64,000 nt of DNA from Diphasiastrum complanatum (Eukaryota > Streptophyta > Lycopodiopsida > Lycopodiales > Lycopodiaceae). Location of the stretch: positions 17,039,775 to 17,103,774 of the forward strand of contig CM055098.1 of assembly GCA_029204225.1 (NCBI GenBank), given 5' to 3'. Shown piece by piece: positions 10,181-22,091 of this stretch. A program made the position numbers and the translations under genes. The notes under the pieces are model-generated. The model worked only from the letters and a program-made list of their open reading frames with translations. It was not told the origin of the DNA and searched no databases. The stretch's first letter is position 1. Every line of letters starts with the position of its first letter.

Positions 10181-11874
10181 TAGTAATCGTTGCAACTATT
10201 TCTTGATTAGTTTCATGAAACATTGATAAAAACTGATTACTTTTGGAATTGCATTTGGTACCAATGGAATAGTATGTTGGATGATAGATGAAGAATGAAC
10301 TTCGGCTGCTGCTCTGGCAGCTTCAAGTTTCTCTTCTTCTCGTAGATGTTTAATCCACTACCTTATATCCTGATATCTTCTTTTATCTACATGAAGATTT
10401 GGATAGACTCCAAATGTTGTTGGTATATCAGTTAATGGTATAGAATCAACAATTACTGGATCTGCTACCGGTTCTTTCTGCTTCTATGCCCTGGTGGCCA
10501 TCATCAAGGGTACACTTGATTTATTCTGAGCTACTGGTCTTTGCTTGATTGTTATCAAATTTACAGGAGTTGTAGCCGGTGGTGGCTTCGGTTTTGTTGG
10601 ACACTCTTTATATCAATGTCCATAACCACAGTCATGACAGAAGGTACAAATTTTTCTTTATTTGGACATTCTGCAACTCTGTGATTTTCTCCACATGCAA
10701 AACATCCAAGTGGTGCTCTGGTCCAGTTTCTAGATGCCTGTTGTTGTGCGACAACATAAATAGCATATTGGTCTAAAGGTCCACCTTCTTGATCATTACC
10801 ATAGTTCCATTGCTTGACACTTCTGTAAGGTTTTGGTTCCATCAAATTGGCAGGAGGAGCGGGGTGCTTTGGTGGGGCAGGTAAGACTAACTGTTCCGGG
10901 TATCCAAGAGCAGATTGTCGAGGTCTAGATGCCAGATTTTCTCCATAATGTGGTTCTCGATATCTCATTTGGGCATATCGTTGCTGAATTATCCAAGGAT
11001 TGAAGTTGTAAGAAGCAGTCTCATGATCAGGCGAATTACACAAATAGCATATATTGATTTCCATTCGTTTTTTCAATTGAGGATACTCATTCACTGTGTG
11101 ATTTCATGTACAAATAGAACACTAGACATTTTCCCTGGTAGGAAAAGTCTTTGCAAAATTCTCAGATTTCTTGTTTGCTTGTCCATGGGAATATTCCAAT
11201 GCTTTGATCTTCTCATCAAATTGCGACTGCAAATTTTTCATCTGTTTCTGTTGGTTCTTCCCGAGTTTCTCGAACTCACTGAGCATCATTTCTGCAGTAG
11301 CGTTAACATTCGTTGATGCAATAGTGGTGGATGTCATAGTGGTCTGCCCTGTTGTATAAGGCAATATACTGATATTCAGCTCATCATCTGAATCTTCATC
11401 CTCCTCTCGACATCATCCATAGCATTTTGCAAAAGTCTGTACTCATTATGGCGTTTCAGCTCACGTCTGATTCTTTTAGGTAGACCTGACAAAAATCACA
11501 TAATCAAGGCATTTTCGTTAATTAGCTCAGGTTCGCACTCAGATCTAAGGCGTTTTACTTGTTCAATGTATTCTCAAAAAAAATTTGCGCTTTCCCATTT
11601 TAATTTTACTTAAAAGTAGGAAAGGGTCTTTCATAAACTTTCGAGGTTTGAACCGTGTGATAAGAGCTTGTTTAATAGTCTCCCAATCTGTACGCTCAGT
11701 TTCATTTTGATTATAGCTTAAGTTTATCCTAGAAATTTTTTTTACCTGTTCAGAATCGAAATGAAAAATCTAATTGGATCTATTAATCCATTGTATTTGG
11801 GTAGATCCAAACGGGGTGCTCTTCTAACAATGATTGGATTGACTTCCTGAGGAGCACCTCCAGGGGCAGCCATC
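10181..11874 (-). pseudogene. Ty3/gypsy gag and pre-protease linker, minus copy
   Basis: On the minus strand a good start (MAAPGGAPQEVNPIIV at 11874) leads to LDLPKYNGLIDPIRF, the start of a retrotransposon gag capsid-like domain. The middle is frameshifted (11360-11700). An 80-codon coiled stretch (11364-11122) follows. Then come 177 codons (11094-10561) with two cysteine knuckles, CYLCNSPDHETASYN (final Cys lost) and CFACGENHRVAECP (intact CCHC). Gag packages the element RNA. A linker with WIKHLREEE continues to about 10180. The plus-strand copy at 13320-15070 has the same order of blocks, so both belong to one lineage. No protease or RT follows on this side. Confidence 0.75.
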
Positions 11875-13185
11875 TTTACAGATTAAATCAAGTAGACAAT
11901 GAGATTGGATCTAGATTTTCAATCAAAACTATCTCAGATCAGATCTGCTAGATCTCTTCCACTTGACAAGAATCAAATTCTTATATCGTGAAAAAGATTC
12001 CAAAATTCAGCCAATCGATACTTCTCAAAATGAAAAATTCTCAGAATTAAAATCAGACTGTATCAGATTTGACCCAAAATTTGACAAGGACTTGATATGG
12101 AAAATGAGAACCTAAATTTAGAACTGGCGAGTTTTTCTAGGCGAAGATTCACTCAACGAAGGTTCAGTTTCTTGCTTCTCTTTACTGCCCAGATAGTTAC
12201 GGGCATAATGCCCTGCCTGTGCCAGCTCCCAGGCTCTGGCTCCAAGCATTGTACCTCATAATGCCCCTGGACTTCAAAATCAAAAAAATAAAACTACAGA
12301 TGTTCATTTATAGAGGAAGGATTTAATCCAAGGGCCTTGTTTTGAGGCACCCTCGCCCTTGTGTATCTCAAAATGAGCTCTTCCCCAGCATAAAGACCTA
12401 TCAAAAAATTATTTACAAGCACGAGCTGAACTAAACAGTATTGGCTCATTTTCTCTAATTTATAAGCTTTTCACAGCAAGGGCAACTTGTTAGCAAACAT
12501 ATGACTGCTCTATTCCTCATCAACATGTTCATGATACAACTGTGTTACTCATAAATTTTAATGTGTGCTTCAACCTTCATTCACACTTCGGAGGCCTAGA
12601 TATTCCAAATCTTTACTCTATCAATTTTGTTTTTCCTAGTTAGAAATATGTTGGCTTTTTCAATTTTTTGGAAAAAAATAAAGGAAGCATGTTCTAAGTT
12701 GTAGGCTCACTAGATCTCTTCACATTGATAGACTTAGAAGTATTGCTAGAGCCTTTCACATATTTGTGGTTGTAGGAGCCTTTACTTATTGCAGCTTGTA
12801 CATTTTGTAATTATGAGCTGATTGTGTTGTTGTGATATTCAAACTTGACTACCTATGTCAGGAATAGCCTTTTCGTAAGATGGTTTCTGTCCTGCCGTGC
12901 CTACAAATTGTCTTGAAGATGCTACTGCATTCAGTTGAATTCTTTATCTCTGGATTTTCCATTATATTCCTTTCTCTTATGTGTTCTTAAATGCAATTTC
13001 TTGGGTCCTTAGCTACTTGATAACAGAGTAAAAAAAAGGTTGCTAACCTTTGGCCATCAGGCAAAATCACACTTGAGCGCTCCATTATTGAGCTCATATC
13101 ATCCTGATTTAGCTAGTAACAATTATGTGAAAGTTTCTAAGTCGTTACGGCACTGCTTTGATATCACTACCAAAGTTGTTTCAGA
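11875..13185. other. Leader and flank of the gypsy copies
   Basis: No open frame of note. A GC-richer patch at about 12195-12260 (cgggcataatgccctgcctg...) has short inverted repeats and may be the primer-binding or LTR-edge region of the minus copy, but no canonical tRNA-Met complement is present and no LTR pair could be shown. Confidence 0.35.
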
Positions 13186-13319
13186 TCAGTGAATTTATTA
13201 ATTTTTGAAAAGTCTAGATCCACCTCTATTTTGAATCGATATAAGTCCATTGATTACAAAAAGTTCCATCATCTAAAGATTTTCAATCTTACGAAATCGA
13301 CCAGGGAGATCCAGATTAT

Positions 13320-15070
13320 GATGTGCCACCACCACATACTATCATCAGATGAACACCTCGTTTGGAGATGCCAAAGTATGATGGAGTCATAGATCCAGTT
13401 AGATTTCTCAAAATCTGTGTAGAATCATGTGAGGTCTATGGTGAAGTGAACCTAGAGGATAAACTCAAGTTGTTTCCAATGGCACTTACAGGAGCTGCAC
13501 AAGATTGGTTTTATTATCAAGCTCTAGAAGAACGTGTTGATTGGGAAGTTGTCAAAGTTGCTTTAATCATGTGCTTTAAGCCAAAGAAGTTTCTTGATAA
13601 TCCAATCTTGTTGTTGAGGAAGATCAAAATGGAAAAGAAAAAGATGGTTCGTGACTATATCGAACGTATTAAACGTCTCAGATCTGAATGCAAACCTGAT
13701 CTTATTACTGATGAGGCCATGATCATGTGGTTCTTAGCTGGATTGCCAAAGCAAATCAAGCGTGAGTTCAAACGTCAAGAACAGTATATGACATTGCAAC
13801 AAGCAATGGATGACGCAATACGTGAAGAGGATGATAAATTAAATGATGATCCACACATTGGTATGTAGCCTTATACAGTAGGGCAGACTACCACAACCTC
13901 TACAACTATTGCTTCTACCAATATCAATGCAATTGTGGAAAAGGTGTGGACAAGTTTGAGAAACTTGTTCAAAAACAGTAAATGTAGATGAACAAGATGC
14001 AGTTTGAGTTTGAAGCAAAAATAAAAGCCTTAGAAGATTGACATTTCCAACTTACTAAAGCTCGTGACAGACCTTTACTATTAGGAAAATTGTTTGGTGT
14101 GCCATATGTGCTGGTAACCATACAATGAATGAGTGTTCTACAATCAAATGGTGAACCATTGATACTTATCATCATTTGTGCAATTCTACTATCCTCGAGA
14201 CAACGTTTTGTTCGTTTAATCCCAAAATGATCCAACAATGCTATCATAAGTATGGTTATCATGAAAGACCAGAATGGAAAGCTCCAAATGGTAAGGTGCA
14301 TGGACTTGGATGTCCAGAACAATTAGCTTTACCTGATCCACAAGGACAACAAGCACCTCAAGCTAATATATGATTGAGCCGAAAGCCTCATCGAGTCAAG
14401 ATTAGTGGAATTATCCTCCTGAGCAAGATCTTGGACCATATGAGCAATATGCAATTTATGTTGTTGTGCAACAACAATAGTCCAGAAATGGGCAAGAGCA
14501 CTACTAGGATGCTTTAGGTGTGGAGAAAAGCATCGCATAGCAGAGTGTCCAAACAAAGGAAAATTCACGCCATTTTTTTGAGAACGTGGATATGGACATT
14601 GTTATAAGGATTGTCCAGCCAAACCAAAAGTACCACACACCTACAATTGCTCCAATGAATATGATTTTCATCAAACCAAGACTAGTAGTTACTAGCTCCA
14701 AAAAAGCTAATGAACCAACTACACTGGTTATGGTTGTCACAAGAGCTCAAAAGCAAAAAAAAAGTACTTCTAATCTACCACCTATATAATTTGGGCCAAT
14801 CAATGATCAATCTTTCATATCTGAGGTTTATCCAAACTTGTAGTTAGAAAAAAAGAATATCATAATATGAGGCAGTGGATAAAAGACTTTCAAGAGGAAG
14901 AAACAATTGAGAATACTAGAGTTGCTGCTATGAATCCTCTTGTGCTAGTTGTGCCAATGAATTTACCTAATATTTTGCAAAGATCACATCAAATAACCGA
15001 TGTGAATACTCAGTTACATCAACACAAAGAACCATTCAAGATGACAGAACCAGATATTCCACAGATATAG
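13320..15070 (+). pseudogene. Ty3/gypsy gag and linker, plus copy
   Basis: The region 13362-13868 encodes MEMPKYDGVIDPVRFLKICV followed by LTGAAQDWFYYQALEE, the capsid-like gag domain (Retrotrans_gag type) that assembles virus-like particles. After a frameshift come PEQLALP (14176-14373) and a cysteine knuckle, CFRCGEKHRIAECP (about 14508-14550), which pair with the minus copy at 11.0-10.6 kb. A basic linker and RQWIKDFQEEE (14867 on) complete the same block order. Several stops and frameshifts interrupt it, so it is inactive. Confidence 0.78.
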
Positions 15071-15675
15071 TTGATTATGAATATCCTTTCGACTAAGATG
15101 GATATAACTATGGGCGAATTATTGCGGTTGGTATCTCATGCTAAAGAAGTACTATCAGATCGATTGACCAAAAAAAAGACCAAAATCCAACGTGAACCAT
15201 TATATTGTGCAGGATTTGAAGAGTCAAATGAGATTCTCAATATAGGGGCCATGTGGGAAAGCGAGCGACGCAATTTTACCTTGTCGATTCAACATAAGCA
15301 TTTTGATCGAGAAGTAGCCATGATAGATGGGGGATTTGGAGTCAATTTGATTTCTTCCAAGACATGTGCCAAGTGGAGTCTTATGAAACTGAAACTTGCA
15401 AATTTTGTAATCAAGTTGGTAGATCACTCCAGTGTCAAGGCAAAAGGAAATAGTGGAAGATATACCAATCAAAATTGCTAGTGTACAATTCATCATTACT
15501 TTTGCAATAGTGGACTTACTTGACGCACGGATGTCCTTGGTTACGAGTTGCGCAAGTAATTCATAATTGGGGAATGAGCAAAATTACGTTTGATAATCGA
15601 GAACAAGCTTTCAAAGTGGATCCATTAACTTGGACAATCAAGCTAGCTTTTGAGAAAGGAGATGATGATTTCTAA
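15071..15675 (+). pseudogene. Ty3/gypsy aspartic protease region
   Basis: An open frame 15071-15481 includes DREVAMIDGGFGVNLISSKT, the retropepsin active-site segment. The usual D-(S/T)-G is D-G-G here, which would disable catalysis. After a frameshift, GCPWLRVAQVIHNWGMSKI (about 15530-15590) matches the LGRPWL block that ends plant gypsy proteases. Its role would be to cut the Gag-Pol polyprotein. It follows the gag copy directly and belongs to the same element. Confidence 0.7.
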
Positions 15676-15678
15676 AGT

Positions 15679-16560
15679 ATGGATCAGACTATTGATCGAG
15701 TAGATAAGGCACTGGAAATTCATTATGATTCTCAGATTGATAATATCAATTGGAACCAAGCATTAGCAACAACTGATTGTACAACTGGATATATGTGTCG
15801 ACATGATGACAGATTGAAAGTGAGTGTCATTCCAACGAATGGTCAAAATTTTGATACTGCCATAACATATTCTGTCAATATGATGAACGTGGCTTGGATT
15901 TCAATTGATCCAATTCCAGATTTGATTGAAGATGAACCGATTCCAGATTTGATTGAAGATGAACCGATTCTAGTCAGCCATTCATTACCTTATAATGAGA
16001 ATGATATATGACTAGATCTTAAGGCATATGGATCCAACTAGATTTGGGTTCCGGTAAATTCCAGATCATCCACCATTGAAACAGCCAAAAACAATCATAT
16101 TGATGGAAGGCAAGTCATCAGGATCTATGACAAAAAAAGCAAGCAAAGTAGCATTACAATAAGGTTCTGAAATGGACAAATCTGCCAAACGAAGTAGTTG
16201 CGATAGTTGATTCATGAATCAGTGAGCATGTTGATGTGCCACTCGTTGGCCATGAAAGATGGATCTAGATCTTGAGGCCTCAATTCAGATCTCTTTGAAG
16301 TCACAAATGTCGTTGGCCAAGAAATCCAAAAGAAAAACTAATGTTAATCAGAGCAAGAACGAGTAGATGAAGTGCAACATGATATGCTAGAGCATTTCAA
16401 AAGTTACACTTTGGATGATGTGATCATTATGTTACCAAAAGCTCATTGAGCACCTACGAAAGAAGTCCCAGAAACGCAAGAAATTTATGATGGACCAGGT
16501 GAAGATGAGAAGACCGTTCAAGTTGGAGCACAACTTTCACTCGGCTGGTGCTTCTTCATA
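15679..16560 (+). pseudogene. Spacer between protease and RT, then truncation
   Basis: A 110-codon frame (15679-16011) holds a duplicated IPDLIEDEP motif. Farther on, ETQEIYDGPGEDEKTVQVG (about 16475-16530) matches the short acidic segment that precedes the RT in plant gypsy polyproteins. No RT follows. Homology breaks at about 16540 and the sequence changes to minus-strand coding material, so the element was cut just before its RT. Confidence 0.5.
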
Positions 16561-17421
16561 GATAGAAAGCACGGAATCCATACGAAACCCATGGATTTTA
16601 TTTTTAAGGTGGGAGGCTGCAGGGAGTGACAACAAAGGGCCAGTAGCAAAAATTGTTGCTTGGTATTGCTCTTGATGGCTCGTTTGAGCTCTCCAAAAAT
16701 GGTCTTGAACTAGTTATATGGTTCCAAAGGAGCCTTGGCTATTTTGACATGAGATCAACTGCGGCGTGAATGGCAGGATCAGTAATGGCTTCTAGAAGGT
16801 AGTCGTCATTAGTCCAGTGCAAATCATTGGTAATGTCAATATAAGGCTTAATACCATGTTTGGCTTGTTATGGTTTGGTGAGGCTTGGGTACCAGATGCT
16901 ATCCCTATGGCAGCAAGGGCGGCTTAAGTCATGCGCAAAAGGCTCTCTCATGAATACCCATTGTAGTAGTAGAGGCTCTGCAAGGGTCATCCACTGAGTG
17001 ACCATGCTTGTGCTAGGAAGGATCATGATATCCATTGTAGATGGGACATCACGATGGATAGTGTAACACGGCGACTGAGACGTATCTGTGGACAACATGA
17101 TGGAAAAGGACAGAAACCGAAAGTAATAGGCGCGAGTGTATATCAGAACATAGTACAGAAATTTTTGAAGACTTTGGTCGCTGGAAAAATTGGCAAGAGC
17201 TTCGCTAGCACAAGTGAGGAATGAATCGAATTCAGCCAACTTATAGGTGAATTTGGAGGGTCCATTACACAGAACACTAGTTTGGCTGTTCTGAACAAAA
17301 ATTTGCATGCTTGCTCAATACTGTGAAAATAGGCTATAAAAATCTCTGCGAAGGTTTTTGAGGTTCTGAAACCATCCGACGAATGTTTTCCAAGGCTGGC
17401 GAAGGATGAACCTTTGCCCAA
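16560..17421 (-). pseudogene. Unidentified minus-strand coding relic
   Basis: Two overlapping open frames (17421-17143 and 17308-16868) and a further stretch reading GIKPYIDITNDLHWTNDDYL (about 16840-16780) look protein-like, but no known domain was recognised. They lie downstream of an integrase tail on the same strand (18150-17953), so they could be an extra 3' ORF of that gypsy element. That is inference from position only. Confidence 0.35.
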
Positions 17422-17952
17422 AAGGATCCTTCACCCAAGTATTGTCATAAATGCAACTTTTAGGCTCTGAACCTATAGCCAACCTAATTTTGACATTTTA
17501 AGACCGTCTAGCATATCAGCGAAGGTTTTTGAGAGTAAGGTGCTCAGTGAAGGTTCCCAAAATGGCATATTGTTAATCATTTGCTTAACTCAAAAACATG
17601 TATTTTTTCTGGAAAAGAACCTCCGCCCAAGTCAGTATAAATATATCTGAAGTGGATGTACAATCTGAAAGTTTAACGAAGGTTTCCAATACTGTATAGG
17701 CAACATATGACCGAAAAAGTGATTTTATACGTCATTTTCCATCAAAAATTATCTTTTTGAAAATACTTTTCTTACTCTTTTTCCATTCTGATGACTTTTA
17801 TGACTTTTGCTCATCAATCTTTCCTCATTTTTTCTTTTTTAATTGTCTTTTCCAAACAAAGTTAACAATTAAATAGTAAAAACAATAAATTTAAAAACAA
17901 ATAAAAATAAAAATCATTTGGATCATGCTTATTGAACTAGTAGAGCAGGCTG
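17422..17952. other. No recognisable gene
   Basis: AT-rich spacer between the integrase tail and the unidentified minus-strand frames. It contains three short phrases with GCGAAGGTT (about 17519-17690) that recur loosely. Nothing else was seen. Confidence 0.35.
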
Positions 17953-18150
17953 TCAAAACTTGCGTAATCGGTTGCCATTCACTGGAGTATCAAACCATTT
18001 TCCATCCAAGTGCTCAAGAATCACTGCTTTATAGTTCAAGATTTCCTTCGCTTTATACGGGCCTTCACCTGTAAACTTCAATTTTTCCTTGATCAGTTTA
18101 GTTTTGTACATCAGTGCGAGATCTCCTGCTTTTAGATCCTTTTTGCTACA
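17953..18150 (-). pseudogene. Ty3/gypsy integrase C-terminal domain
   Basis: A 65-codon open stretch without its own start reads KAGDLALMYKTKLIKEKLKF, TGEGPYKAKEIL, then VILEHLDGKWFDTPVNGNRL, and stops with TGA at 17955-17953. The order GDLALMY, GPYxxxxIL, L-D-G, VNGxRL is the small barrel at the end of plant Ty3/gypsy integrases that helps bind DNA. Upstream (above 18150) the frame does not continue and the strand sense of coding changes, so only the tail survives. Confidence 0.8.
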
Positions 18151-18153
18151 AGG

Positions 18154-19016
18154 TTGGATTCAGGTATGGACCAGGGTGGAGCCCCTGAAGTTGAAGAAGA
18201 ACAACCAGATCCACAGGCGGTGCAACCAGGTCCATCTTCATCAAGGACCACACCATTGTTCAGAAGACCAATTAGCGTCGAGGACCAGATTCAAAGCTTT
18301 TTAGTGCAATATCCTCATGAGTCCTCGCGTGGTGGTTGGGTCCTCAAGTTTAAGACCTCTGAAATAGAGGCCGACAAAGAATTGGATTAAATACCCGCAT
18401 TGGGAGAGCAGCCAGCTTGGAGAGTTACAGTTTTTGAGAAAACTCCGGAATCTATCAGGACTTATGTGGCCCGCTCTTGCCAATTGCACGTCGATCCATA
18501 TTACGTACCAATGCCGCATAGGAATAAGTGGAAGGATCATGGACAAGATTACTATCCATACGCCAAACTGGCCAATCATCCACCAACCTTACAGTTAGGA
18601 AATTTCAGTGGTTTTTCACCGAGCACTACAAGTGTATCAGCGGGAGTATATACACTCTCCTGATTCGACAGTGAGGCAATCGACGCTTTTTGCAAAAGAC
18701 TTGACTCTGTTGGCATCCGTGGCAACGCGATGGAATGATTGTCTTCCTCCTTTGGCATTCGATCCAAATAAGCCAATGGCCTCAGAGAGCATTAAGGATC
18801 AGCTACCGGTGGCTTGATTGTATTTCTGTGCCGCAATGATGGGAGGCTCTTGGGAATCTCAATTCACATCCTGGACAACTTCAAAGTGGATTGCCGGAGC
18901 CCACCGTTGTTTTTACCGCACAATTTAGATTTCAACACTGCTCGACTCGATTTCATGGAGAAGGTGCAATATCGTTTAATAAAGATTCGACATAAAGCAA
19001 ATGAAAGCCCATTGTA
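18154..19016 (+). pseudogene. Unidentified frameshifted ORF
   Basis: Adjacent frames appear to be one broken coding region. It has an acidic, proline-rich start (MDQGGAPEVEEEQPDPQAVQ at 18154), then PISVEDQIQSFLVQYPH and RGGWVLKFKTSEIE, a stop at 18388, then MGEQPAWRVTVFEKTPESIR to TLS (18400-18663), then a shifted frame with LASVATRWNDCLPPLAFDP, and last 18814-19016. I do not recognise the family. It is head-to-head with a gypsy integrase tail and upstream of an LTR-like promoter, so a transposon accessory ORF or a truncated host gene are both possible. Confidence 0.4.
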
Positions 19017-19129
19017 ACTGCATCTCGCAAGTGTCGTGGGACCACCACCAGTTTTGGTGGAGATACTATTGGAGGGTTTGCGGATCCCAAGGCAACCCTA
19101 GCTCTAGTTAATAAGTGAGAGGGATTTGG

Positions 19130-19460
19130 CACCCTGCGTGTGTAAGTCCAACCCGATGATCACATAGTTATTTGATTAGTCACAAGTCAATAAAAGGACT
19201 TTAGGCCTTTTTGCGGGACTTTTTAATGTCGCAGGGTCTAAATGTCAAGTTAGTGAATAAAGTTGGGTTTCTCTCCAATTTGGATGGTTCCCACTCTTTT
19301 TTAAATTTAAATAATTAGGGTGGCAGAAATGGACCAATAGGATTCAGAGGCCAAGGTCCCCTCTCTACTATAAAAAGGAACCAACTCGAGTTTCCTACAC
19401 ATGTACATATCTTCATTTCAATAGAGCAAATTGGTTCTCTTGTGAAATGGATTTATGAAT
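19130..19460 (+). promoter_or_regulatory. LTR-like promoter with TATA box
   Basis: A gene-free stretch with CCAATAGG at about 19334 and a strong TATAAAAAG at 19369-19377, followed by a CT/CA-rich segment. This looks like the U3/R part of an LTR or another Pol II promoter. No second copy was found in the window, so a solo LTR is a guess. Confidence 0.4.
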
Positions 19461-19828
19461 GTCCTTGCTCTCTATCACTTTTCCTCCATCTCTTATGCTT
19501 TTATTGTGTTTGCTAATTATTGGATCTGATTGTTATTGGGATTGCATGTTTTTATACTTTTTATGAGGGAGAAAGGGAGAGAGAGAAAGAGTAAGCTATC
19601 TTAATTGTGGATCTAGTGTTAATGGATGTAGTGTTAATGCTTAGGGTTAATGGATGTTAGAATTAGATGTGAATCTTCCATTCATGTTGAAATCTGAACT
19701 ATGCTATCACTCTCATGGGAACGAATCTACACGTGACAACTAACTTCATCTCCTCGATGCTAGATTGATTAGATCTTGGGTTGAGGATAGGCAAGGAAAG
19801 AAACCCACTAAAGAGCAAGATGATTACA
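19461..19828. other. No recognisable gene
   Basis: Spacer including a GA-rich patch (about 19565-19592). It may contain the missing RNase H end or the LTR of copia element A in degraded form. Confidence 0.3.
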
Positions 19829-21417
19829 TCATTGCCAACTTTTAAGATACAATGATGGATCATATGAGCTAATCTTGAATCCAATATAAAGAAGATAAGA
19901 GTTCAACCTCCCATACCAAGCCCTTGGGGATTGTTTTAAGCCAAAGAGACTTTTCAAAAGTAGGCATATTTTTGAATCTTTGCCATTCACAGCAAAACCT
20001 AGAGGTTGATCCATGTATATCTCTTCTTCAAGGTAACCATAAGAATGCATTAGAAACATCGAGTTATAGTATTTTCCAATCATAAAAGCAACAAATGGAA
20101 AATGAAGTCTAATGGTTACCATCTTTGCCACGGAAGGTCTTTTCATAATCAATACCTTTGATTTGTGCATAACCCTAGCACAATGCCTTGCTTTGTACTT
20201 GTTGGTTGATCCATCTTCATTGAGCTTGATCTTATAAAGTCACTTGCATTCAATGACATGCTTGATCTACAAGCTCCCATGTTTCATTTGGCATCAAGGC
20301 CTCATACTCGGCCTCCATAGTTTTGATCCATTCCTTTGAGAGAAGTGTTTCCTCCACACATGATGGTTCTTCAATAGTGGTGTAAAATGCATGTAGAGAA
20401 CTACTATCCTCCACTTGCTTGCCCTTTTCCAAGTAGGTGAGCCTTCTAGGCTTAAATCTCTCTCGGGTGGATCTTCTTGGAGTCATTGGTAGACTTGGCT
20501 CCTCTTGAATTCTTGGCCCCAACAAGTCTTCATCCTGAACAATAATTGGTAATGATACTCCTTTTTGATGGATGAGCTCTTGGGATTCCTGCTCATTGTC
20601 CTTCATGTACATTCTATCTTCATGGAAGATTACATCTCTACTTATCAAGTTTTGATTAGTAGATGGAACAAAGACCTATAGGCTTTACTTGAATAGCCTA
20701 CCATAATGCCTTTAAGAGTATTAGCATCATCCTTTTTTCTTGTTTCAAGAGGTACATGTACAAAGCATACACATCCAAAAGTTCTAAGATGATTGAACTC
20801 GGCTTTCCTTCCATGCATTTACTCATAAGGTGACATATCTTCTATAGCATGATTTGGCAAAAAATTGCAAAGATAATTAGCACATCCTACTGCTTCTCTT
20901 CAAAAATCTTTAGATAAAGAAGCTTCTAGTCCAAGTGCCTTTGCACATTCACATAGAGTCCTATTTTTTCTCTTGGCCGCTCCCTTAGATTGAGGAGAGT
21001 AGGCACAAGTGAAATCTCTTCTAATACCAAAATCATTACAAAAATTTATGAACTTTGTGGAGATGTATTCACCTCCATTATCACTTCTCAAAGCTTTAAT
21101 TTTACAAGATAGTTGATTCTCAACAAAAGCTTTGAACTTCATAAAAGTTTCATATGCAAGTGCTTTAGAAGATAAAAGGTACACCCAACAAAAATTAGAG
21201 TAATCATCAATAAATGTTATAAAACATGTTGCTCCACGCTCTTGGTGGATGAAAAGTGGATGTCACTATGGATGAGATCCAAAAGTGCTTTGGACTAAAT
21301 AGTTGTTCTTCAATGTGGCCTTGCATGTGATTTGGCCAAGGCACATGCTTCACAAGGATTTGGATCCTTGATCATGGATTTAGACAATCCATAAGCTAGC
21401 TCCAATTTGCACATAGA
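19829..21417 (-). pseudogene. Copia element A: integrase to RT half
   Basis: The minus strand carries, in order, an integrase core end (21184-20900) with ALRSDNGGEYIST and AYSPQSKGAAKRKNRT, a linker with RDVIFHEDRMY and STRERFKPRRLTYL (20648-20250), and RT blocks EEEIYMDQPLGF and LFGLKQSPRAWYGRL (20170-19829). In the integrase the catalytic Glu of the usual GVAERKNR is Lys, so the DDE triad is broken. The YVDD box and RNase H are absent. The element's other half lies at 27279-28084. The two were separated by insertion of element B. Confidence 0.85.
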
Positions 21418-21422
21418 TTGCA

Positions 21423-22079
21423 TGTGAAAATTGTCAACATTTCCTAGCTAGTTTGAGACCTAAATCGACAATTTTTGTACATAGTTTTGGATCTAACCTT
21501 TCACACGTGTGAAAGAGGCCTAGATACTTTTATTTTAGTGTATATTTAATATTGAAGAAGTCTCAAACTTTAGGACCTTCGAAGTGACATCAAAATCATG
21601 TTATTTGGACATATACGCCAAAATTGGCTATTTTAGGCTATTGGTGTCCTAAAATTGGGTCCTAAGTTCTAGAGAGAAGAGAGAGAGTCATCTCTCTCAC
21701 CTATATTAGACTGAAATTTGTGGAGAACAGGTCGGAGAAACTTATTGTATTGTTGAGAGAGATCAATAGATCATTGTCACGGTTTCTTCCTCCATTGAGG
21801 AGAGCATTGCTTTGTGCATTGTCTTCAAGCTATTGTGTATGATCTTAGGAGATTTCCAAAAGTGGTAGGCTACTGTAGTAAGGCCTTTTTGCTACTATGT
21901 TTGGCTGCCATCAGTACCTTTCATTAGTTTCTTTTGTCTCTTGAATGCTTTGTCAAGTTCATGTGTATCAAAGGTAGCATTAGGATGCTTTGCCATTTTT
22001 AGCTTTTGTAGCTTGTTGTGCAAAGATCTTAGCCAAGTATTTTGGGAGTTTGGATCCATTCAGGATCCACTTTTTCACA
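21423..22079 (+). repeat. 5' LTR of element B
   Basis: Direct repeat of 26620-27273. It contains the perfect 18-bp palindrome CTTTCACACGTGTGAAAG at 21498-21515, an alternating GA block near 21670-21690 and ends in TTTTTCACA next to the primer-binding site. Confidence 0.92.
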
Positions 22080-22091
22080 TGGTATCAGAGC
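22080..22091 (+). promoter_or_regulatory. Primer-binding site for initiator tRNA-Met
   Basis: TGGTATCAGAGC directly abuts the 5' LTR. This is the standard complement of the 3' end of plant initiator tRNA-Met used to start minus-strand DNA synthesis. Confidence 0.95.

Noticed and set aside
13320-16560. Endogenous caulimovirus-like sequence
   Set aside because: The gag, knuckle and protease blocks fit plant Ty3/gypsy elements, and no movement protein or virus-specific domain was seen.
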